Of a stretch of DNA of 47,461 nt, positions 41,017-47,461 are shown in pieces; within the stretch, counting starts at the first letter, position 1; each line of letters begins with the position of its first letter. The notes beneath the pieces are model-generated. The model was not told the origin of the DNA. It ran no database searches and saw only the letters and a program-made list of their open reading frames with translations. A program made the position numbers and the translations under genes. The DNA lies in the NCBI GenBank assembly GCA_021199855.1, contig JAJQHD010000019.1, positions 24,333 to 71,793 of the forward strand, given 5' to 3'. This DNA comes from Oscillospiraceae bacterium. Its GTDB lineage: Bacteria > Bacillota > Clostridia > Oscillospirales > Ruminococcaceae.

Positions 41017-42189
41017 TTACCACCCCAACCACTCTTTAATAAACTCCGCCAGAGCTTCCGCCGACTTCTGCTGAGTGACTTCGCTCGGATGCCAGTCGGC
41101 ACCGTAGCCATCGGAAGCGTTCTGAACATCAAACTCAAAGCTAGTGATTTTATCATCACCGGTTTCGGCGACATATTCCGAAACAGCCGCCTCGACCATC
41201 GGATAGAGCTCGTTGCCCATGATTCCAAGAGCGCAGAGGATATAGGCATCAGGGTTGTTCTCCCGGACTTGTTTTATAAACTCGACATAGGCGGTCTTGT
41301 ACTCATTTTGCTTGTCCGGGTCACTGCCAGTGTAGCTGTAGTCGTTCGTTCCTAAGTTTATGACGACGAGGTCTACAGGATTGTTCTTAAAGTCCCGCTC
41401 GACCGAGTCGGGAGTAACTCCATTAACAGTTCCCGAACCGGAACCGAAGCATTCGTAGAACTGGGACATAACTCCCCACGACTGAATCGTGCCATCGGAG
41501 GTATAGCCGGAGATGATTCCGTGTCCACTCTTTGAGACTAAACTGTAGTCGGCATCAAGAAGCTGTGCTGTTAAGTAAGCATAGGACTTTGAAGCGTTCT
41601 CAGTTCTTGTTGAGAATGAACTGTTCTGGTCTTCAGCATCAACGCCGTAGCCGCAGGTAATGGAGTCGCCGATGAATTCAATAGTGTACTCTTTGTCAGA
41701 GGTCGGCTTGATTGCGCCGTAAGCCTCAACCTCGATGGAGCCAATGACACAGGTCGAGTTCCCCGTTTCGGAGAGCTTGACTATTTTTATAACACAGTCC
41801 TGAGCCTCTTCACTCTCAAAAACAGTGAACGTGGTAGACTCCTCCATCAGCATTTCGTCGACGACCAGCTCGCCATTGACGTAAATAGCGATTCTCGGAA
41901 CGCTGTTCCAGTCCTCTGAATTAATTGTGTCGTCGCCCAGGATTGTGACAGTCGCCTTGGTCCCGTTAAACGAAAACTCCGCATCCGAGCCGGAATAGGC
42001 GAGCCAGAGACCGGATTCGACCTCTTCGGTTCTACCTAACTTCTTCACATATTTATCTGTCGGCAAAAAGCTGTTCACACTGAGCACATCCTCGTCAATT
42101 TCAATTTCGTTTTCAGAACTTCCACAACCGGAGAATCCCAAAGTCAGCATCAACACGCTGAGAAGAATTGCAATAATACGCTTCACCAT
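41017..42189 (-). CDS. CE2-type acetyl esterase lipoprotein (SGNH hydrolase)
   Basis: 390 residues. Lipobox GFSGC (Cys22). N-terminal beta-sandwich (about 35-160, with SGLWLAYSGSDAEFSFNGTKA) precedes an SGNH/GDSL hydrolase domain: nucleophile S176 in FIGDSITCGYG, G/N blocks with N282 in NLGTND, and D365-x-H367 in GADWHPS. The jelly-roll plus SGNH layout is that of carbohydrate esterase family 2, which deacetylates plant hemicellulose sugars at the cell surface. Its start overlaps the nitroreductase gene by 7 bp. Together with the GH5 lipoprotein it suggests use of plant cell wall. Confidence 0.88.
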   Translation of the reverse strand: MVKRIIAILLSVLMLTLGFSGCGSSENEIEIDEDVLSVNSFLPTDKYVKKLGRTEEVESGLWLAYSGSDAEFSFNGTKATVTILGDDTINSEDWNSVPRIAIYVNGELVVDEMLMEESTTFTVFESEEAQDCVIKIVKLSETGNSTCVIGSIEVEAYGAIKPTSDKEYTIEFIGDSITCGYGVDAEDQNSSFSTRTENASKSYAYLTAQLLDADYSLVSKSGHGIISGYTSDGTIQSWGVMSQFYECFGSGSGTVNGVTPDSVERDFKNNPVDLVVINLGTNDYSYTGSDPDKQNEYKTAYVEFIKQVRENNPDAYILCALGIMGNELYPMVEAAVSEYVAETGDDKITSFEFDVQNASDGYGADWHPSEVTQQKSAEALAEFIKEWLGW

Positions 42190-42704
42190 TTGTTATAGTG
42201 CACCCTGCTTTCTTCGTAAGTAATCTTGTCGTCCGGCTTCTCCTCATCCGGATATCCAAGAGCCACAACCGATAGGGGAACAATTTCGTCGGGAAGCTTC
42301 ATAAGCTCTTTCACGTTTCCAACTTTATCTTCCTGCGGATAAGTCCCGAGCCATACGGCTCCCAAGCCCATACCGCTTGCCGCAAGAATAATGTTCTGAG
42401 TCGCAATCGAAGCGTCCTCAATCCAGTATTCCGGGGCTCTTGAAAATGCTCTGTTCAAATCTCCGCAGACGATGATAGCCGCGGCGGCATTGGGGAGCAT
42501 TCCTGCGGCTCTGCCGTTGCAGTGGGAGAGCTCGGTTAAGAGCTCCTTGTCGTCAACCACTATAAAAGCCCAGTCCCGGGCGTTTACGCACGTAGGACCA
42601 GCCATTCCGCACTCCAAAAGCGTGTGCATGGTATCTGCATCAATCTTTTTGTCGGTGTACTTTCTAATGCTTCTTCTTTTGAGTATGTTTTCAATTGCTT
42701 CCAT
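42183..42704 (-). CDS. Nitroreductase-family flavoprotein
   Basis: 173 residues, short for the family. ENILKRRSIRKYTDKKIDAD gives the FMN-contacting RRSIRKY start, and GLGAVWLGTYPQ the central motif. Reduces nitro or quinone-like compounds with NAD(P)H and FMN; substrate unknown. It begins 37 bp after dapL and overlaps the CE2 gene, so all appear to be on the transcript that begins at the lysine riboswitch. Confidence 0.9.
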   Translation of the reverse strand: MEAIENILKRRSIRKYTDKKIDADTMHTLLECGMAGPTCVNARDWAFIVVDDKELLTELSHCNGRAAGMLPNAAAAIIVCGDLNRAFSRAPEYWIEDASIATQNIILAASGMGLGAVWLGTYPQEDKVGNVKELMKLPDEIVPLSVVALGYPDEEKPDDKITYEESRVHYNKW

Positions 42705-42741
42705 TTTGATTACTTCCTGTTCATAAATTTTTAAGTCAGAT

Positions 42742-43923
42742 TTATTTCTCGAGCATTACTTTCAGCCTTCTCATAGCCTCTTCGGTGTTTTCGTGGGTTG
42801 AGAAGGATGTGAGCCTGAGATAGCCCTTGCCGTTCTTTCCGAAGCCTTCGCCTGGCGTGCCGACGACGTTTGCTTCCGCAAGAAGCTTGTCAAAGAACTC
42901 CCACGAGCCGAGTCCGCCCGGGCATCTCAGCCAGATATATGGCGAATTCTTGCCGCCAAAATACTTGATTCCGCACTCGTTGAGAGCCGCCATCATAATC
43001 TTTGCGTTCTCCTGATAGTAGGCGATGTTTTCCTTGACGCCCTTCTGACCCTCGGGGGTGAAGACCGCATTGGCACCGCACTGTACGATATAGGAAACGC
43101 CGTTGAACTTGGTCGATTGTCGTCTCAGCCAGAGCTTGTTCAAATCTTCGTCAAAATCAAGAGCCTTCGGAACGATGGTATAACCGCAACGGGTACCCGT
43201 GAAGCCCGCAGTTTTTGAAAGTGAGCAAATCTCGATGACACACTTCTTCGCACCTTCGACTTCATAAGCCGTGTGCGGCACGTCCGGGTCGGTGATGAAC
43301 GCCTCATAAGCAGAATCCAGGAGGATTACCGCCTTCTTCGAGAGTGCATAGTCAATCCACTCTTTCAGCTGAGCCCTTGTGTAAGCCGCACCGGTCGGGT
43401 TGTTCGGCAAGCATAAGTAGATCATGTCGGCATCGACTGCATAATCCGGCATCGGAAGGAAGTCGTTTCCCTCAGTAGCATCGGCATAGACAATCTTTCT
43501 TCCCGCCAAAATATTAGTGTCGACATAAATGGGATATACAGGATCTGTTACAAGAACCGTGTTGTCGCTGTCGAACAAGTCGAGAATATTACCCAAATCG
43601 GTCTTTGCACCTTCAGAAACGAAAACCTCTTCCGTCTCCAAGTCAACTCCGAAGCTCTTGTAATACCCGACAATACTTTCGCATAGGAAATCGTAGCCTC
43701 TGTACTCGCCGTAGCCCTTGAAGGTCTCCTTGACTCCCATCTCCGAAACAGCCTTGTGCATGGCGTCGGTAACCGCTTCGCAAAGGGGCAGGGTAACGTC
43801 GCCGATTCCCATCTTGATAATCTTCGCATCGGGATGCTCTTTTGAATACTTAGCCGTTCTCTCGGCAACCTCCGCAAAGAGATAATTCTGCTCTATCTTA
43901 TAAAAATTCTTATTCGCTTTCAT
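42742..43923 (-). CDS. dapL: LL-diaminopimelate aminotransferase
   Basis: 393 residues, PLP-dependent fold type I. Converts tetrahydrodipicolinate directly to LL-diaminopimelate, bypassing the succinylase/acetylase steps. MGIGDVTLPLCEAV (38-51) is typical of DapL, as are YGEYRGYDFL, CLPNNPTGAAYT and the PLP Lys237 in SLSKTAGFTGTRCGY. SD ggagga. Explains the absence of dapD/dapE/acetylase genes here. Confidence 0.97.
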   Translation of the reverse strand: MKANKNFYKIEQNYLFAEVAERTAKYSKEHPDAKIIKMGIGDVTLPLCEAVTDAMHKAVSEMGVKETFKGYGEYRGYDFLCESIVGYYKSFGVDLETEEVFVSEGAKTDLGNILDLFDSDNTVLVTDPVYPIYVDTNILAGRKIVYADATEGNDFLPMPDYAVDADMIYLCLPNNPTGAAYTRAQLKEWIDYALSKKAVILLDSAYEAFITDPDVPHTAYEVEGAKKCVIEICSLSKTAGFTGTRCGYTIVPKALDFDEDLNKLWLRRQSTKFNGVSYIVQCGANAVFTPEGQKGVKENIAYYQENAKIMMAALNECGIKYFGGKNSPYIWLRCPGGLGSWEFFDKLLAEANVVGTPGEGFGKNGKGYLRLTSFSTHENTEEAMRRLKVMLEK

Positions 43924-43943
43924 AGCTTACTGTTCCTCCTATT

Positions 43944-43967
43944 GTAGGGGCGGATATCATCCGCCCG
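43944..43967 (-). repeat. 24-bp dispersed palindromic repeat, type B (copy 1)
   Basis: gtaggggcggatatcatccg and three more bases; gggcggat (43948-43955) pairs with atccgccc (43959-43966). It lies in the gap between dapF and dapL and matches 44829-44852 in 23 of 24 positions. Confidence 0.85.
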
Positions 43968-43975
43968 TTTCATCG

Positions 43976-44809
43976 TCAGCCTATGCTTCCTTCAAACGCA
44001 AACTCCGCTCCGCCACGCATCTTTATGTCGTAGTCCTCCGAGCAGGTGATGAATAAATCGCCGCCCAAAAGTTTAACGGTGACTTCTTCGCCTGCCTTGC
44101 AGATTCCGTTCTTAACAGCCGCCGCAACGCTAGCACACGCTCCGGTTCCGCAGGCAAGAGTCTCGCCACTTCCTCGCTCCCAGACACGCATTTCAAGGGT
44201 ATGCGAATCGGTAACCCTGATAAATTCGGTGTTGACCCTTTCCGGGAACATCTTGTGATTTTCAAAAAGCACGCCTATCTTTGTGAGTTCCAAGCTCTTC
44301 ACTTCATCCACAAACGTGACGCAGTGCGGATTTCCCATCGAGACACATGTAACGTGATATTCTTTGCCGCCAATTTCAAGTGGTTCGTCGATAACTTCGT
44401 CTTTATCGGAAATAACGGGAATAAGCGAAGCCTTAAATTCGGCTTTACCCATATCGACGCAGACACTCTGCACTTTTCCGTCCCTGACGTCAAGATTCAA
44501 AGTCTTGATTCCCGCAAGGGTTTCGAGCGTGACAGTCGTCTTATCTGTAAGCCCTTTTTCGTAGACATACTTTCCTATGCACCGGGAGGCGTTTCCGCAC
44601 ATCTTGCCTTCGCTTCCGTCGGTGTTGAACATTCTCATCCGGAAATCGGCAACTTCGGACGGCATAATAAGCACAATTCCGTCGCCCCCGACAGAGAAAT
44701 GCCGGTCGGACAACTTAATCGACAGCGCCTCCGGGTCGTCAATCTTCTCCTCGAAGCAATTGAAATAGATATAATCATTCCCTGCTCCGTGCATCTTAGT
44801 AAATTTCAT
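43976..44809 (-). CDS. dapF: Diaminopimelate epimerase
   Basis: 277 residues from the ATG at 44809 (aaagga 7 bp upstream), giving the family start MKFTKMHGAGNDYIYF; twelve more codons are open upstream but run into the repeat. Epimerises LL- to meso-diaminopimelate, the form used for peptidoglycan and for lysine. Catalytic Cys71 in MCGNASRC and Cys220 in ACGTGACA. Between lysA and dapL, with a type B repeat on each side. Confidence 0.97.
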   Translation of the reverse strand: MKFTKMHGAGNDYIYFNCFEEKIDDPEALSIKLSDRHFSVGGDGIVLIMPSEVADFRMRMFNTDGSEGKMCGNASRCIGKYVYEKGLTDKTTVTLETLAGIKTLNLDVRDGKVQSVCVDMGKAEFKASLIPVISDKDEVIDEPLEIGGKEYHVTCVSMGNPHCVTFVDEVKSLELTKIGVLFENHKMFPERVNTEFIRVTDSHTLEMRVWERGSGETLACGTGACASVAAAVKNGICKAGEEVTVKLLGGDLFITCSEDYDIKMRGGAEFAFEGSIG

Positions 44810-44828
44810 ATCCAGTCCTTTCGGGTAT

Positions 44829-44852
44829 GTAGGGGCAGATATCATCCGCCCG
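44829..44852 (-). repeat. 24-bp dispersed palindromic repeat, type B (copy 2)
   Basis: Identical to 43944-43967 except for one base (44837), which puts a mismatch in the stem. It lies in the short gap between lysA and dapF. Confidence 0.85.
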
Positions 44853-44857
44853 CAAAG

Positions 44858-46177
44858 TTATAAATCGTTCACTGTAAGGTCATCAAGACTTTCCCGCCTT
44901 ACGGCAAGATAGTCATTCTCGCCGTCAACCATGACAACCGGCGGACGAGCAATTCTGTTATAATTCGACGCCATCGAATAGTTGTAAGCCCCGGTGGTGA
45001 GCACCGCAACGGTATCTCCACGTGTAATGCTCTCGGGGAACATAACGTCCGGCTGGATGATGTCTCCCGACTCACAGCATCTGCCTACCAAATCGCACTT
45101 CAATGTTTTCTCTTCGCTTGCTTTATTTGCAGTCAGAACCGTATAAGCCGAGTGATAAAGCGCATATCTCGGATTGTCAGTCATACTGCCGTCGATGGAA
45201 ACGTAGTTCTTGTAACCGGTAATCTTCTTGACAGTGCCAACGGTGTAGAGAGTCATTCCCGCATCCGCAACAATGCTTCTTCCGGGCTCCAATCTGAGAG
45301 AAGGCAAGGCAATGCCTAATTTCTCACACTCAGGTTTAATAAACTCCGAAACTTCTCTGATATTGTCCCGAATACTGATAACCGGCTGGCTTTCGACGTA
45401 CCGGACGCCATATCCTCCGCCGAGGTCGAGAATTTCGGTAACGTAGCCGTACTTTTCGTTCATCAGCTTGCAGAACGAGAGCATAATCTCAGCGCTTCTT
45501 ATGAATGTATCCGAATCGAACACCATCGACCCGACGTGACAATGGAAGCCGGAAAGCCTGATGTTCGGCTTTGTGAGGGTATATTTCGCAATCTCCTCCG
45601 CCTGACCGGTTTCAATAGCAGTGCCGAATTTAGAATCGACCTTGCCAGTAGCAACTTCGTCATATGTATGCGGGTCGATGCCGGGAGTGAGCCTCAGAAG
45701 AATCTTCTGTGTAACGCCTTTTTTGCCGGCGATTTCAGAAATGGCGTCCACTTCTTCGACGTTGTCGCAGACGAAATAGCCGACGCCGGCATCGATTGCA
45801 TACTCGATGTCCCAGTCGGTTTTGTTGTTTCCCTGGAAGTAGGCATTTTCAAGAGGGAAGCCGGCAAGCTTTGCAGTGTGAATCTCTCCGCAGGAAACCA
45901 AATCCGCTCCCAAGCCTTCTTCGTTTATAATCCTGTAAATTGCCTTGAAGCAACATGCTTTTCCGGCATAGATAGCCTCAGCACCGTTTCTATAGAACTC
46001 GTCAAGAGCTTCTTTGTACTCACGGCAATTGCGGCGGATTCTTCCTTCGTCCATAAGATATAGGGGAGTGCCGTATTTTTTCGCAAGCGACAACGTGCTC
46101 CGTTCCGAAAACCAGAGCTCGCCGTCGCGGATTGTAACATTATCAGTAAGGACGCAGTCCTTGTTGACCGTCTCCAT
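44858..46177 (-). CDS. lysA: Diaminopimelate decarboxylase
   Basis: 439 residues, PLP-dependent fold type III. Decarboxylates meso-diaminopimelate to lysine. PLP Lys73 in YAGKACCFKAI, FHCHVGS, LDLGGGYGVRY, EPGRSIVADAG and the CCESGD motif. Its ATG overlaps the dapA stop by one base (TAATG), so translation is coupled. The last enzyme of the lysine branch is thus encoded directly after the first. Confidence 0.97.
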   Translation of the reverse strand: METVNKDCVLTDNVTIRDGELWFSERSTLSLAKKYGTPLYLMDEGRIRRNCREYKEALDEFYRNGAEAIYAGKACCFKAIYRIINEEGLGADLVSCGEIHTAKLAGFPLENAYFQGNNKTDWDIEYAIDAGVGYFVCDNVEEVDAISEIAGKKGVTQKILLRLTPGIDPHTYDEVATGKVDSKFGTAIETGQAEEIAKYTLTKPNIRLSGFHCHVGSMVFDSDTFIRSAEIMLSFCKLMNEKYGYVTEILDLGGGYGVRYVESQPVISIRDNIREVSEFIKPECEKLGIALPSLRLEPGRSIVADAGMTLYTVGTVKKITGYKNYVSIDGSMTDNPRYALYHSAYTVLTANKASEEKTLKCDLVGRCCESGDIIQPDVMFPESITRGDTVAVLTTGAYNYSMASNYNRIARPPVVMVDGENDYLAVRRESLDDLTVNDL

Positions 46178-47064
46178 TATTTAATCAATCCTTCGTTTTT
46201 CATAATTCCCAGCATCTTGTCAAGATGAGCTTTCTCCATCGGTGTGAGAGGAAGCCTCAGCTCGTTTTTGCAGAGTCCCATAGCCGCCATCGCCGCCTTC
46301 GCAGGAATCGGGTTGACCTCACTGAACAAGGCATCAATAAGCGGAAGGTACTTCAGTTGCATTTTTCTTGAACCTTCAATATCTCCCTCAAAGAACTTCG
46401 TGCAGATTTCGTTTGTCTCGTGCGGAAGAACGTTTGAAAGAACCGAGATAACTCCCGAGCCGCCTAATGAGAGAATCGGGACAATCTGGTTGTCGTTGCC
46501 GGAATAGATGTCGAGCTTGTCGCCGGCGATTGCCGCAAGCTCTGCAATCTGGGAGATGTCTCCCGAAGCTTCCTTGATTGCGACGATGTTGTCGATTTCC
46601 GCAAGCCTTGCCGCAGTTGCGGGAAGGATGTTGCACCCGGTTCTCGACGGGACATTATAAAGAATACACGGTGCACCGCAGGATTCTGCAACCAGCTTGA
46701 AGCTCTGATAAAGTCCCTCCTGAGTCGCCTTGTTGTAATACGGCGAAACGAGAAGCAAAGCGTCGGCACCGGCTTGGGTCGCAAATCTCGAAAGTTCGAC
46801 AGCATAAGCCGTGTCGTTCGAGCCGGTTCCGGCAATTACCGGAACACGGTGGTTGACCTTCTCGACGGTGAATTCAATAATACTCTTGTGCTCTTCGTCG
46901 GTGAGAGTTGAGCCCTCGCCGGTGGTTCCGGCTACCACGAGAGCCGCAATTCCTCCGGAAATCTGCTGTTCCAAAATCGCTTCGTAGCTTTCGTAGTCGA
47001 TTTTTCCGTCCTTGAACGGAGTTATAAGAGCGGTTGCCGCTCCCTTAAATACAGTGTGCTTCAT
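46177..47064 (-). CDS. dapA: 4-hydroxy-tetrahydrodipicolinate synthase (copy 2)
   Basis: 295 residues from the ATG at 47064 (agagg 8 bp upstream), giving the family start KHTVFKGAATALITPF; a longer frame upstream runs through the riboswitch. GTTGEG at 46-51, Y136 in YNVPSRTG, Schiff-base Lys164 in IKEASG. Same reaction as the copy at 33873-34769, but this one leads an operon (dapA, lysA, dapF, dapL and perhaps two more) behind a lysine riboswitch, so it is the lysine-repressed copy. Feedback inhibition cannot be judged by eye. Confidence 0.96.
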   Translation of the reverse strand: MKHTVFKGAATALITPFKDGKIDYESYEAILEQQISGGIAALVVAGTTGEGSTLTDEEHKSIIEFTVEKVNHRVPVIAGTGSNDTAYAVELSRFATQAGADALLLVSPYYNKATQEGLYQSFKLVAESCGAPCILYNVPSRTGCNILPATAARLAEIDNIVAIKEASGDISQIAELAAIAGDKLDIYSGNDNQIVPILSLGGSGVISVLSNVLPHETNEICTKFFEGDIEGSRKMQLKYLPLIDALFSEVNPIPAKAAMAAMGLCKNELRLPLTPMEKAHLDKMLGIMKNEGLIK

Positions 47065-47104
47065 GATGAAAACCTCTTTGATAAAAATTAAGGTTGAGAG
47101 AATT

Positions 47105-47131
47105 AAAAAGACAGCCGCAAGAGCAGCTGCC
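47105..47131 (-). terminator. Terminator of the lysine riboswitch expression platform
   Basis: On the minus strand a 9-bp stem (ggcagctgc / gcggctgtc, two G-U pairs, loop tctt) between 47123-47131 and 47110-47118 is followed by T5 (47105-47109). It lies between aptamer and dapA, so lysine-bound RNA should end here. Confidence 0.75.
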
Positions 47132-47171
47132 GCCGATTCATTATTAGTGCGTACAGCCGCACAGTATGAAA

Positions 47172-47338
47172 CGTCGATAGCTCTCCGCACTTTTCGTGCG
47201 ACAGCAAAACGGATATTAACCGCATTGCCGGATCACTTTTTTGCCGTAAAGCGTCCTCGGCAGTAGTCCCTTTCGCAAGCACCGACCCTGGCGGTCGATA
47301 AGGTGCTCCTACTCTTAGCATACTGCGCCTCTACCTCT
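47172..47338 (-). ncRNA. Lysine riboswitch (L-box)
   Basis: Reading the minus strand, the RNA starts gaggtagaggcgc, has aagagta a few bases later, a long hairpin (gcaccttatcgaccgcc...ggtcggtgc), then gcgaaagggactactgccga and a closing gagagctatc near 47175. These are the conserved L-box pieces (AGAGG-GCGC, AAGAGUA, the GAAAGG...GCCGA core, CUAUC at the end). It senses lysine and stops transcription through the terminator at 47105-47131. Ends of the aptamer are given to within about 5 bases. Confidence 0.92.
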
Positions 47339-47343
47339 TTTAT

Positions 47344-47372
47344 ATTATAAGCAGACAAATGCGAAATGTCAA
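47344..47372 (-). promoter_or_regulatory. Consensus promoter of the lysine operon
   Basis: On the minus strand TTGACA (47367-47372), exactly 17 bp, TATAAT (47344-47349), starting transcription at about the first base of the riboswitch. I see nothing recognisable in the remaining bases 47373-47461. Confidence 0.88.
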
Positions 47373-47461
47373 TAGTTATAGCCTGCTGATTCAAAATTTA
47401 TTTTAAGACCGTGACTTCCCAAAGTAAATTCAAGAGTTGAGAGAGAAGTAGAAGTTAGTGT

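Overview
The window looks like a chromosomal segment of a Gram-positive, spore-forming Clostridia member, most likely a gut or rumen Ruminococcaceae/Oscillospiraceae-type bacterium. Evidence: an alpha/beta-type small acid-soluble spore protein, the LL-diaminopimelate aminotransferase (DapL) lysine route, a lysine riboswitch, a DUF1385-prmC pair, a VanY-type carboxypeptidase, large BspA-like and beta-helix surface proteins, and secreted plant-polysaccharide enzymes (GH5 and CE2 lipoproteins). Taxonomy is inferred from gene content only.

Layout. 1-4826: 3' part of a huge mosaic surface protein whose end runs 132 bp into a convergent araC-type gene. 4695-10051: AraC regulator divergent from GH88, DUF2264, kduI and kduD, an operon for unsaturated uronates. 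10235-11470: a small Myb/SANT-like protein and a three-gene cassette (DUF3791, DUF3990, small protein) that looks like an ADP-ribosyltransferase-fold toxin-antitoxin unit. 11597-13474: a DUF5696-like glycosidase. 13547-20203: an adhesin locus with a perfect sigma-A promoter, a structured 200-nt leader that can hide the Shine-Dalgarno, a giant beta-helix protein broken by one frameshift, a 47-aa peptide gene, an acidic Ser/Thr-rich lipoprotein and a second SANT-like paralogue. 20321-25631: lipoprotein, response regulator, histidine kinase, DUF1385 protein, prmC. 25730-30693: recA, recX, rimO, pgsA and a GH5 lipoprotein. 30736-32523 (minus): DUF4160-DUF2442 pair and queA. 32708-35548: asd, dapA, dapB. 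35595-36905: TetR regulator divergent from a DUF308 membrane protein. 36984-39402 (minus): Mrp ATPase, VanY, SASP. 39688-40968: DUF4143-type ATPase. 41017-47372 (minus): lysine riboswitch, dapA2, lysA, dapF, dapL, nitroreductase, CE2 esterase.

Together asd, dapA (two copies), dapB, dapL, dapF and lysA give every step from aspartyl phosphate to lysine. Only the second dapA operon is under visible lysine control. The uronate operon (GH88 to KduD) converts unsaturated uronyl oligosaccharides to 2-keto-3-deoxygluconate, but no transporter or KDG kinase/aldolase is present here.

The least explained parts are the adhesin locus (switch-like leader, frameshift, peptide and SANT paralogues), the DUF3791/DUF3990 cassette, the chimeric end of the first protein, and two families of short dispersed palindromic repeats, one of which supplies the ribosome binding site of recX. 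Family names come from recognising motifs by eye; no database search was run.
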